64,000 nt of DNA from Frateuria_A sp051900535 (GTDB taxonomy: Bacteria; Pseudomonadota; Gammaproteobacteria; Xanthomonadales; Rhodanobacteraceae). The translations under genes and the position numbers were made by a program. Under the pieces are notes generated by a model. The model was not told the DNA's origin and made no database searches. It saw only the letters and a program-made list of their open reading frames with translations. Location: assembly GCF_051900535.1 (NCBI RefSeq), contig NZ_JBHZGI010000006.1, positions 1 to 64,000 of the forward strand, read 5' to 3'. Shown here one piece after another: positions 1 through 6,025 of this stretch; the first letter of the stretch is position 1, and each line of letters begins with the position of its first letter.

Positions 1-78
1 AAGCATTTACTATCAGTGTGGGCCGGCTCTACGTTGGTCGCACCCCTTGCTTACGTGGCCACGTTGGTGCTGGCCTAA
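1..78 (+). CDS. 3' end of a cassette gene, probable membrane protein (partial)
   Basis: An open frame enters from the left edge and ends at TAA at 76-78, inside the left box of the first attC. The 25 visible residues are mostly hydrophobic (Leu, Val, Ala, with one Lys-His at the beginning), which suggests the last transmembrane segment of a small membrane protein. The stop codon placed inside GCCTAAC is the same arrangement seen in several other cassettes here. The rest of the gene lies outside the window, so its family cannot be judged. Confidence 0.5.
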   Translation, partial: KHLLSVWAGSTLVAPLAYVATLVLA

Positions 79-130
79 CCACTCGTCCAAGCGGACGGCG
101 TACCGCCGCCGCTTAACTCCAGCGTTAGGC
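73..130 (+). repeat. attC site 1
   Basis: The site is 58 bp and runs from GCCTAAC to GTTAGGC, with the conserved inner boxes TCCAAGCGGACG and CCGCTTAACTCCAGC. The short central spacer can fold into a GC hairpin. It terminates the partial cassette at the left edge. Confidence 0.93.
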
Positions 131-142
131 TTCAGGGGAACC

Positions 143-562
143 ATGTCGCTTTCAGAGACAATGCTTCTGCAAATGCGCTCGGTCGCTATTGGAGGCGCGG
201 GTCTATGCGCCGCGATCATCCTGGTGGTCGTCCAGGCAAGCACCCGGTCGCAGCCCCACCTCGTCGCACTATGGGCAGCCTCTATTGGCACGCCGGTGTG
301 GCTGGCAGCTTGGCAGTATCTGCAGCCGTACATCATCCAGGGCAGCGGTTCCTATCCTCACTACAAGGCAACCACCGCCGGCCTTCTTGGCCTCGCTGGC
401 ATGTCGTCGCTCTTCATCGCTCTTGGCTCTCTTGTCTGGCTCATTTCACCGGTCGCCGCAGGCAGCTTCGCCATCGCATGTTTAGCGGCAGCACTGTTCG
501 TTAGCGTGCACATCCGGTCGGTGTTAGCTTTTGTCCGTAGGGACGGCGCGCCAAGTGCCTAA
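143..562 (+). CDS. Cassette-encoded small membrane protein of unknown function
   Basis: The product is 139 residues with about four hydrophobic segments (roughly residues 15-34, 43-65, 79-103 and 108-133), so it is an inner-membrane protein. I chose the ATG at 143 because AGGGGAA lies just upstream at 134-140 and the cassette itself begins at 125; an earlier in-frame ATG would start inside the previous cassette. The TAA stop lies in the left box of attC 2. I recognise no family. Like its neighbours, it is expected to depend on a promoter upstream in the array or on none at all. Confidence 0.7.
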   Translation: MSLSETMLLQMRSVAIGGAGLCAAIILVVVQASTRSQPHLVALWAASIGTPVWLAAWQYLQPYIIQGSGSYPHYKATTAGLLGLAGMSSLFIALGSLVWLISPVAAGSFAIACLAAALFVSVHIRSVLAFVRRDGAPSA

Positions 563-613
563 CCACTCGTCCAAGCGGACGCGGCCGCGCGCCGCTTAAC
601 TCCAGCGTTAGAC
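557..613 (+). repeat. attC site 2
   Basis: The site is 57 bp, from GCCTAAC to GTTAGAC. Its left box pairs with TTAGGC at 125-130, the start of the cassette it closes. Confidence 0.93.
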
Positions 614-626
614 GAGCTCGCCATTC

Positions 627-983
627 ATGCATGCAGCAAATGTCTTCTTCGCGCTTGCCCTCATGGCCACATCCGCTTCATCGGCGAAGCCAACGGGCGA
701 ACGCGACTACAGCGGCTTCTGGAAAACGAACTGCGGTAATGCGTTTGGCCTCCAAATTCTGCGGTCTCAAAATCACTTGTTTTCTGTCTCGTTTTGCGGC
801 CCAGGAGGTTGCTTCAAAACTGGCACCTATCTTCCAGATACTCCAATAGATGGAGACCCCATGTACGAGGTCATCAGCCCGACGGAGATCAGGTTGAAGC
901 TAAAGGACGGGGGCTCAGTTACGCACTACAAGTGCACAAGCAACACCCATCCGGTGCTCAGATACCCGCACGACGGGGTCTAA
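627..983 (+). CDS. Cassette-encoded secreted protein with four cysteines
   Basis: The product is 118 residues. The first 20 or so form a signal peptide (hydrophobic FFALALMA core, then A-S-S-A-K), so the mature protein is probably periplasmic or exported. The mature part contains four cysteines, in T-N-C-G-N, F-C-G-P-G-G-C and Y-K-C, which could make two disulfides, and a D-Y-S-G-F-W-K opening like those of small beta-rich periplasmic domains. The TAA stop is inside attC 3. I cannot name the family. No convincing Shine-Dalgarno precedes the ATG. Confidence 0.7.
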   Translation: MHAANVFFALALMATSASSAKPTGERDYSGFWKTNCGNAFGLQILRSQNHLFSVSFCGPGGCFKTGTYLPDTPIDGDPMYEVISPTEIRLKLKDGGSVTHYKCTSNTHPVLRYPHDGV

Positions 984-1034
984 CACATCGTTCAAGGCGG
1001 ACGGCTTCGCCGCCGCTTAACTCAAGCGTTAGGC
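978..1034 (+). repeat. attC site 3
   Basis: The site is 57 bp, from GTCTAAC to GTTAGGC, with a GGCGGACGGCTTCGCCGCCG hairpin centre. Its left box pairs with TTAGAC at 608-613. Confidence 0.93.
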
Positions 1035-1037
1035 ATC

Positions 1038-1422
1038 ATGCGCATTCAACCAGCCGACGACGTCGCACAAGAATGGATTCAGGCTTGGTCCGGCACCGAG
1101 CCGCCAACCGCTGGAGCAAATGTCGTCGCACCCCGCTTGGATAGGGAACTTCCGCGAGAAGACCCGGAGCTATGTCTCGAATCGATCGTCAAAAATACTC
1201 GGCCGTATCGATTGCTCTTCCCCAAACCCTCTTCTTGCAGCGTTAGCCGCTGGCCCGCTAGAAGACCTCCTAGCTAAGAATGGGGGCGTCGTCGTGGATC
1301 GAGTGGAGATGCTTGCGAGACGCAACCCGCACTTTCGTTTATTACTCAACGGTGTCTGGGGCAGCAGCATCAAGCCGCAAGTGCTCTCCAAATTGGCCAA
1401 GTACCGTGACCAGCGGTGGTGA
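1038..1422 (+). pseudogene. DUF6869-like cassette gene interrupted by a +1 frameshift in an A5 run
   Basis: Two overlapping frames make one protein. The first frame (from ATG 1038) encodes D-D-V-A-Q-E-W-I-Q-A-W and then P-E-L-C-L-E-S-I-V-K. The second continues with L-A-A-G-P-L-E-D-L-L-A, a D-R-V-E-M-L-A-R-R segment and F-R-L-L-L-N-G-V-W, and stops at TGA 1420-1422. This order matches what I know of DUF6869, a family of short proteins of unknown function. Removing one A from the run AAAAA at 1191-1195 joins the frames into about 127 residues. It could be a real null allele, a slippage site or a sequencing error. The gene fills its cassette exactly. Confidence 0.72.
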
Positions 1423-1482
1423 GCCTAACAACTCGTTCAAGGCGGACGCGCGTTCGCGCGCCGCTTAACTCCAGCGTTAGAG
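1423..1482 (+). repeat. attC site 4
   Basis: The site is 60 bp, from GCCTAAC to GTTAGAG, with a longer CGCGCGTTCGCGCG centre that is itself a perfect hairpin. Its left box pairs with TTAGGC at 1029-1034. Confidence 0.93.
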
Positions 1483-1490
1483 GGCACTAC

Positions 1491-1979
1491 GTGAAGTCTC
1501 GTGCAGCGCAACTTATTCTCGCTACGGCGCTGTCCGCATCGGTCGCCCATGCTGCCAACGTGACCTGTCCTGCGAGCCAGTTGCTACCAGGGCTCGATTC
1601 GAGCTACCACGAGTGCAGCCATGGTTTCCAGAATGGAAGCTGCAGAAAATTTGTCCACACGTTCACCCAGCTTCTTCCCAAGTTTGATTGCCAGCGTTCT
1701 TTTGACACTGCGCCGGTTCCTGCAATCTGGCTGGCAAACGATGCTGCGTTCGAGGACTACGTTCGGTTGCTTTCAAAACTTAAGCAACCCGACGCTCGCA
1801 AACTTTTTGCGAGCCCCGAGTTCAGGGCGGTTCTCGACGGTGCAACGGCAGAGGAGTACGTGCCTTTGTCCCTAAAGGCCGAACGTGATTCGTTGCGGCA
1901 GGCGCCCTCTAACCACTCGTCCAAGCGGACGGCTGCGCCGCCGCTTAACTCAGGCGTTAGGCCTTCATGGAAAAGATGA
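1491..1979 (+). CDS. Cassette-encoded secreted four-cysteine protein whose frame reads through attC 5
   Basis: Starting at GTG 1491, the product is 162 residues and opens with a clear signal peptide (K-S-R, then L-I-L-A-T-A-L-S-A-S-V-A-H-A, cleavage expected after A-H-A). Four cysteines follow in the first third of the mature protein. The frame does not use the stop hidden in the attC left box; it reads attC 5 as N-H-S-S-K-R-T-A-A-P-P-L-N-S and stops at TGA 1977-1979, inside the next cassette and 13 bases past that cassette's ATG. About 24 C-terminal residues are therefore attC-derived. The family is unknown, and the exact start is uncertain because there is no strong ribosome site. Confidence 0.6.
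   Translation: MKSRAAQLILATALSASVAHAANVTCPASQLLPGLDSSYHECSHGFQNGSCRKFVHTFTQLLPKFDCQRSFDTAPVPAIWLANDAAFEDYVRLLSKLKQPDARKLFASPEFRAVLDGATAEEYVPLSLKAERDSLRQAPSNHSSKRTAAPPLNSGVRPSWKR
1907..1962 (+). repeat. attC site 5
   Basis: The site is 56 bp, from CTCTAAC to GTTAGGC. Its left box pairs with TTAGAG at 1477-1482. It is translated in frame as the tail of the preceding gene. Confidence 0.92.
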
Positions 1980-2305
1980 CGCACGCCGAGTACATCACCG
2001 GATTGCGAGAAGAGGCCGGTCAAATCGCTTCAATGGTGCTCTCTGGAAGCATGAGCTTGCTGGATGGGTGCTGGCTGCTGGGCCCCCTGCTCGCCCAGGC
2101 TGAGCTTGAGCTTGGAGACCCAGACGCAAAGGCGATCGGCCTGGTGTGCTCCGAGCTAGACGGGTTGCCAGTCGGTCCCCAGCGCCCGCTTTGGTCACCT
2201 GCCGCCTTGAAACGACTTGCGCCCCAGCTAGAGTCACTTTCACACTGGGCCTCGCCTCTTGCCATGCCCGCCGTCAAGAACGTGGCCCAGCGCTTTGGGG
2301 CCTAA
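1967..2305 (+). CDS. Cassette-encoded small cytosolic protein
   Basis: The product is 112 residues, without signal peptide or membrane segment, probably mostly helical. A central block with S-E-L-D-G-L-P-V-G-P followed by W-S-P-A-A-L recalls small DUF2489-type proteins that share a D-x-L-P-x-G ... W-x-P-x-A-L pattern; I hold this only as a resemblance. The ATG at 1967 follows the cassette boundary by 10 bases and overlaps the readthrough end of the preceding gene. The TAA stop lies in the left box of attC 6. Confidence 0.65.
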   Translation: MEKMTHAEYITGLREEAGQIASMVLSGSMSLLDGCWLLGPLLAQAELELGDPDAKAIGLVCSELDGLPVGPQRPLWSPAALKRLAPQLESLSHWASPLAMPAVKNVAQRFGA

Positions 2306-2359
2306 CCACTCATTCAAGCGGACGCGCGTACCGCGCGCCGCTTAACTCCAGCGTTAGCG
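2300..2359 (+). repeat. attC site 6
   Basis: The site is 60 bp, from GCCTAAC to GTTAGCG, with a CGCGCGTACCGCGCG centre. Its left box pairs with TTAGGC at 1957-1962. Confidence 0.93.
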
Positions 2360-2362
2360 GTC

Positions 2363-2683
2363 ATGAACTTTTCACCATCGAACCTAGGGGTCATCGTCTG
2401 CTGCCACGTCTTTGACAAGTCGAGGCCAATCTTGCTCGTGGCGCACGAAGAGGGTTACTGGAATTTTTCCTGTGGGCAGCACGACCACGTTGGAGCCGAG
2501 GATTTCCATAATGTCGGTGTTGGGCATTTGACCAGCCGCGATCCTCAATCAATGCCTGTGCAGACATGCAAGATGGCTACGTTGCCGAGAGGCAAGATCA
2601 AGATCATCCTTGGGTCAAAGTGGCGTTGCTTTCGGGTGGCCGCTAACAACTCGTTCAAGGCGGACGGCTACGCCGCCGCTTAA
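2363..2683 (+). CDS. Cassette-encoded small protein ending inside attC 7
   Basis: The product is 106 residues. It begins four bases after attC 6, so there is no room for a normal ribosome site except inside attC. The N-terminal half has V-C-C-H-V-F, L-L-V-A-H, W-N-F-S-C-G-Q-H and V-G-V-G-H-L, giving several cysteines and histidines that could bind metal or simply reflect a small beta-sheet fold. The frame passes the stop in the attC left box and ends at the TAA of the right inner box (CTTAACTCC), so the last 13 or so residues, A-N-N-S-F-K-A-D-G-Y-A-A-A, are attC-encoded. I recognise no family with certainty. Confidence 0.6.
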   Translation: MNFSPSNLGVIVCCHVFDKSRPILLVAHEEGYWNFSCGQHDHVGAEDFHNVGVGHLTSRDPQSMPVQTCKMATLPRGKIKIILGSKWRCFRVAANNSFKADGYAAA

Positions 2684-2697
2684 CTCCAGCGTTAGCG
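2641..2697 (+). repeat. attC site 7
   Basis: The site is 57 bp, from CGCTAAC to GTTAGCG. Its left box pairs with TTAGCG at 2354-2359. Confidence 0.93.
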
Positions 2698-2729
2698 GCC
2701 GATGAGGTCTCACAGGGGTGTAGGCAAAC

Positions 2730-3323
2730 ATGCTCCACGGAAATCCAAATTGGAACCGGAACCCTGATTGGCCAAGGGAGCTCGCCGAAGAGCTCGGCAA
2801 CATTGCAATCCAGTTTGCCAATTATGAGTTTGTCTTCAGTCATCTTGTGGCCTTCGCCGAGCGCCTCGACAAGCCCACGCTGTACCGCGAAGTACTGACG
2901 CTTCCGCCGTCAGAGAAGTTGAAGAGGTTGAGAAGCTTCGTGGCTGGCAAGTCAGATGAGATCTCTCGTCTCTACTCGAGTCTTTGCGACAGATTCGAAG
3001 TCGTGCTCACCGACAGGAATCGCTATCTGCACGCGTATTGGTACAAGGCTGCACCTGGCTCCAATGAGTTCGTGTTCGTCGACATACACGGAAAAAAAGA
3101 CAAATTAAGCAAAGAGACTCATCAGTGCACCATCCGCGATGTCGCGTTGGTGGGCATGGTTTGTGCCATACAAATCCATAACCTCAACATGCTTCGCGGA
3201 ACGCCTGAAATGGACGGTTTTTTTGAATATCTATCTCTACCAGATGCCCTCCCGATTACTAATACATCGCCACGTAAAATCCCGCACGATCATCGAAAGA
3301 AGGCGGAAGAGCGTGGCAAATAG
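2730..3323 (+). CDS. Cassette-encoded protein with a HEPN-like R-N-x3-H motif
   Basis: The product is 197 residues, soluble and mainly helical. Around residues 86-99 it carries F-E-V-V-L-T-D-R-N-R-Y-L-H-A: an Arg-Asn pair followed by three residues and His, preceded by a helix, which is the catalytic-site pattern of HEPN domains (R-x4-6-H, often R-N). The lysine-rich tail is hydrophilic. It is the most AT-rich gene in the array (for example the A7 run near 3094-3100), a sign of separate origin. The stop is TAG at 3321-3323, 38 bases before attC 8. HEPN membership is inferred from the motif only; many non-enzymatic proteins share it. Confidence 0.65.
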   Translation: MLHGNPNWNRNPDWPRELAEELGNIAIQFANYEFVFSHLVAFAERLDKPTLYREVLTLPPSEKLKRLRSFVAGKSDEISRLYSSLCDRFEVVLTDRNRYLHAYWYKAAPGSNEFVFVDIHGKKDKLSKETHQCTIRDVALVGMVCAIQIHNLNMLRGTPEMDGFFEYLSLPDALPITNTSPRKIPHDHRKKAEERGK

Positions 3324-3361
3324 CAGCTATCAGTGGCCAAGCACCCAAAGTTCGCGTTTGC

Positions 3362-3419
3362 CGCTAACAGCTCGATGCAGCGGACGCGGTTCCCGCGCCG
3401 CTGATTTCGGGCGTTAGGC
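3362..3419 (+). repeat. attC site 8 (divergent)
   Basis: The site is 58 bp, from CGCTAAC to GTTAGGC. The terminal boxes are intact and the left one pairs with TTAGCG at 2692-2697. The inner boxes differ from those of the other seven sites (CTCGATGCAG instead of CTCGTTCAAG, and CTGATTTCGGGC instead of CTTAACTCCAGC). Confidence 0.88.
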
Positions 3420-3433
3420 CTCACAGGAGATGT

Positions 3434-3727
3434 ATGTCGGACTTAAATAAGCAAGAAGCAGCTCTCCCGGCAATGGGCGCAGCTGGGCTGCTGCTTGCCG
3501 GGGCTGCTTCGCATCACGCTCTTTTAGGCATCGTGTGCGCCGTGGCCGTTTTCCTGGGGCTTTATCTACGTACTCTTCCCAACAAGCGCCTTCTGGGCAA
3601 TCTCTTGTACCTTGTTGGCGCGTTGGCCTTTTGCCTGATCCTGCTGTTTGGCACCGGCTACTCTCTCGGCCGAGACATGGCGGGTCGCGATGCAACTCGA
3701 AGTGGGCAAGGCCCAAGTGGCGGCTAG
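3434..3727 (+). CDS. Small membrane protein of the last cassette
   Basis: The product is 97 residues with about three hydrophobic segments (roughly 13-27, 29-45 and 54-77) and a glycine-rich tail, so it is probably an inner-membrane protein. A CACAGGAGATG leader gives a good ribosome site (AGGAG at 3424-3428). The TAG stop shares its G with the GTG of the next gene, so the two are translationally coupled. I recognise no family. It follows attC 8 directly and is therefore the first gene of the last cassette. Confidence 0.65.
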   Translation: MSDLNKQEAALPAMGAAGLLLAGAASHHALLGIVCAVAVFLGLYLRTLPNKRLLGNLLYLVGALAFCLILLFGTGYSLGRDMAGRDATRSGQGPSGG

Positions 3728-4044
3728 TGGAGGCATTGCCTGTGAACTCGGCATCCCGCCCGTCAAAACCATTTACCGATCCGCTCACCGCAAGCGTTGT
3801 CGGCGGCGTCTTGCTGTTGATCGCGGCAGCCGGCGTGCTGCTTGGCGCAAACGCGCTCGCCACCGGGTGCGTTCGCCTGCTGCGCGGGCGGCACGGCCCG
3901 GGCATCTTGCACTGCGCTCCGGAGCCTTCGTACTGGATCGCCACTATGCTTTCGCTGGCGCTGGGCACCGCCGTCGCGGTTGGCGGCTTGAAGTTCCTGC
4001 GAATCGCACGCAGCGCGCGTAATGCCAATGCTGCCCGGCGCTGA
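3727..4044 (+). CDS. Second small membrane protein, coupled to the preceding gene
   Basis: Starting at GTG 3727, which overlaps the upstream TAG by one base, the product is 105 residues with two hydrophobic segments (about 22-46 and 70-90) separated by a cysteine-containing loop. It ends at TGA 4042-4044, inside a sequence that looks like the left end of a decayed attC. A later GTG at 3742 is an alternative start. Two coupled membrane proteins in one cassette would be unusual but not unknown. The function is unknown. Confidence 0.5.
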   Translation: MEALPVNSASRPSKPFTDPLTASVVGGVLLLIAAAGVLLGANALATGCVRLLRGRHGPGILHCAPEPSYWIATMLSLALGTAVAVGGLKFLRIARSARNANAARR

Positions 4045-4085
4045 ACATTCGTCCGAGGGCAACGCCGCTTCGCGACGTCGACTGG
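4038..4085 (+). repeat. Possible decayed attC at the right end of the array
   Basis: The stretch CGCTGAACATTCGTCCGAGG followed by GCAACGCCGCTTCGCGACG resembles attC (CTAACxACTCGTCCAAG, then GCGGACG and CGCCGC), but the left box has an extra G and no GTTRRRY right box is visible. The upstream gene stops inside it, as with true attC sites here. I think it is a relic that closed the last cassette, with limited certainty. Confidence 0.4.
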
Positions 4086-4107
4086 ATCTGTTTGTGGAGA
4101 GTTTCGA

Positions 4108-4470
4108 ATGATTGCGATGCTCGTGTTTTTTGCCATGTCAGCTGTGCCGCAGCTCGGCTTTGATCAGGCCAAGGCGCTCGCGGACAAAAACGAAGCGTCT
4201 CTGGATCGCGATATGAGTTCGCGGCTGCTTGGGGCGCAGGGCAAGGCGCTGGAGGCGGCAATGGCAGCTTGCGCCCGCCCCGATGCGGATGTTTCGAAGT
4301 TCACGGTGGTCTTGTCGTTGAACGCTGACGGTTCGACGGAAGCAAGCTGGCTCCAAGGGACGACAGCGCTCGCAAAGTGCGTGCAATCGGAACTGGCTGG
4401 TGCCGGGCTTGCGGGCCGCTGGCCCACGCCTTTCTACACATCGTTCGAGCTGTCGTTCGACAAGCCCTGA
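4108..4470 (+). CDS. Small exported protein of unknown function
   Basis: The product is 120 residues with a short hydrophobic start (I-A-M-L-V-F-F-A-M-S-A) that could be a signal peptide, then a charged helical stretch and a C-terminal region with F-T-V-V-L-S-L-N-A-D-G and two cysteines. The last part (N-A-D-G-S ... F-Y-T-S-F-E-L-S-F) loosely resembles the TonB/TolA C-terminal beta fold seen in small secreted proteins. GGAGAG at 4096-4101 serves as ribosome site. It lies just beyond the putative end of the cassette array. Confidence 0.6.
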   Translation: MIAMLVFFAMSAVPQLGFDQAKALADKNEASLDRDMSSRLLGAQGKALEAAMAACARPDADVSKFTVVLSLNADGSTEASWLQGTTALAKCVQSELAGAGLAGRWPTPFYTSFELSFDKP

Positions 4471-4597
4471 GGCGTAAACGCATCCGCATCCGACCGGGGG
4501 AAGGACGCGGCGCTGATGGGCGCGCAGTCGACGGCGCCTGTTGCCTTCAATACGGTCGGCCGTTCCGATCAGATCCAGTTTTCAGGGGGGAAACGAT

Positions 4598-5089
4598 ATG
4601 AAGCCTTGGCAGCGGCGGGGGATTGGACTCCTGGGGGTCGGGGGCGGGTCGGTGGGCGTGTTCGTGATCATGTCCTCGCTGGTCCATCAGGCGAATGTCA
4701 TGGTCTGGCTTTTCTCCCTGCTGTTCATGGGTCTCTACGCGTGGGGCGTCTGGAGCGGGCTGCGCATGCTCGAGGGGTCGCCCGGCGCCGTGCGCGCCAA
4801 TTTCCGGTTTTGGCTGTTGCAGGTACCTGCGTTTTCGTCGTCGGTGATCGGGTATTTCTTCGCCAGCGGCTTTCATCTGACGGTTACCCTGCAGTGGTCG
4901 CCATTGAAGTTGAACGCCAATTTCCTGCTTGGCAGCACCTTCACCTGCTCGCTGTTGCAGGCGGACAAACCGCTGGGCGCGGGCATAAACGTCTTTGCTC
5001 TTTTGATTGCGCTGTGGCTGTTGCGCCAGATGCGCCGCTTGCCGCCGGACGCTTCGCCCACACCCATGCCGGCGCCTGACACCGCTTGA
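4598..5089 (+). CDS. Small four-helix membrane protein
   Basis: The product is 163 residues with about four transmembrane segments (roughly 9-29, 32-52, 71-93 and 123-141) and a proline-rich C-terminal tail. I chose ATG 4598 over the upstream in-frame ATG because CAGGGGGG lies at 4583-4590, seven bases before it. I recognise no family. Between this gene and the next (5090-5339) I see no gene or clear signal. Confidence 0.6.
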   Translation: MKPWQRRGIGLLGVGGGSVGVFVIMSSLVHQANVMVWLFSLLFMGLYAWGVWSGLRMLEGSPGAVRANFRFWLLQVPAFSSSVIGYFFASGFHLTVTLQWSPLKLNANFLLGSTFTCSLLQADKPLGAGINVFALLIALWLLRQMRRLPPDASPTPMPAPDTA

Positions 5090-5339
5090 GCTTTTGATCC
5101 GCGGCGAAGCAAGGCCGCAATTCTTGTGGCCGCCTGACCACGCCTGTGCGCGTTCGCCAGCCCGGCCTTTGCGTTCCAGCAACGTTGCATGGCGCCCAAG
5201 GATCGCTTGCTCCAGGCGCTCGCCGGGTTGCTGGCGTCCTACCTGAAAGTTCTGCCTTACGCCGCCGTTGCCTGCCAGCTCTTGAGTCCTGATATGCGAA
5301 GGCTCCGATAGCCGGACTCCCGTTCACCCACGCACTGCC

Positions 5340-5945
5340 CTACCTCGTGGGCGGATACGGCTTGTCCCGCAACAGCGCCGCCAGGTGCGCAGCGTTGCAC
5401 GCCTGCGTCTGGATGGCTCCCGCCAGCGCCTTGGGCGTCTGGTCGAGGTCGATGTAGTTTTTCTTGCTCATGGCTTCGCCCACCCAATAGGTGGAACTGC
5501 CGCCCGGGATGCTGAAGCCGACGTCGGCCAACGCCTGGTAGAGCTCGGCGGTGACGTGGTGGGCGCCGTCCTCGTTGCCGACGACGCTGACGATGGCGAC
5601 CTTGCCGAAGGTCGGATAGATTCCGTGCTTGTCGATCTCACCGAAGACGGCGTCGAGCCGCTCCAGCACGCGCTTGGCGATGCTGGAGGGCTGGCCCATC
5701 CAGATCGGGGTGGCGAGGACGAAGATGTCCGCCTCGTCGATGCGCTTGCGGATCGACGGCCAGGCATCGCCCGGGCCTTCGTCGGTTTTCACGCCGGGCT
5801 TGATGTCGTGGTCGACCGCGCGTTCGTAGGCAGTACTCACGCCGTAGCCGTCGAGTGCGCGCAGCACCTGGTCCAGCAGTTTCTGGGTCGAGGACGGCTG
5901 GTTGTCGCGCTTGAGCGTGCAATTGAGGCCGAAGGCGGAGAGCAT
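5340..5945 (-). CDS. NADPH-dependent FMN reductase / flavodoxin-like protein
   Basis: The product is 201 residues with a flavodoxin-like fold. It opens with the beta-strand and loop L-N-C-T-L-K, followed by the S-S-T-Q-K helix that binds the FMN phosphate in this family. The middle contains A-D-I-F-V-L-A-T-P-I-W-M-G-Q-P-S, typical of NAD(P)H-dependent FMN reductases, and G-N-E-D-G-A-H follows. The gene starts at ATG 5945 with AAGGAG about six bases upstream. The likely role is flavin or quinone reduction in the cytosol. It is a single gene with no obvious operon partner. Confidence 0.8.
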   Translation of the reverse strand: MLSAFGLNCTLKRDNQPSSTQKLLDQVLRALDGYGVSTAYERAVDHDIKPGVKTDEGPGDAWPSIRKRIDEADIFVLATPIWMGQPSSIAKRVLERLDAVFGEIDKHGIYPTFGKVAIVSVVGNEDGAHHVTAELYQALADVGFSIPGGSSTYWVGEAMSKKNYIDLDQTPKALAGAIQTQACNAAHLAALLRDKPYPPTR

Positions 5946-6025
5946 GGCGGCTCCTTGAGCGAGCGGGTCCTCGAGTCTGCGCGTGAGGGTGTCTAGTCGG
6001 GGTCGGCGCAGCGGGCCCGGCCCTT

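Larger units (their letters stand above)
1..3419 (+). mobile_element. Integron gene-cassette array (distal part, eight attC sites)
   Basis: Eight related 56-60 bp sites with the form RYYYAAC ... GTTRRRY punctuate this stretch, each following a short plus-strand gene. Every complete cassette starts with six bases (after the G/TT cut point) that are the reverse complement of the first six bases of its own attC: TTAGGC with GCCTAA, TTAGAC with GTCTAA, TTAGAG with CTCTAA, TTAGCG with CGCTAA. This pairing is what circular cassettes produce and is very unlikely by chance. The sites resemble each other closely outside the terminal boxes, as in sedentary chromosomal integrons. No integrase gene, attI or Pc promoter is in the window; by orientation they should lie to the left. 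Confidence 0.93.

Noticed and set aside
3414..4136. A 240-codon minus-strand open frame across the end of the cassette array
   Set aside because: It overlaps three plus-strand genes with better starts, has no family features and is rich in Arg/Pro/Ala as shadows are.
5120..5200. A further attC-like sequence (GCCTGACCACGCCTGTG) after the membrane protein at 4.6-5.1 kb
   Set aside because: Only the first few bases fit; no inner boxes and no GTTRRRY end are present.
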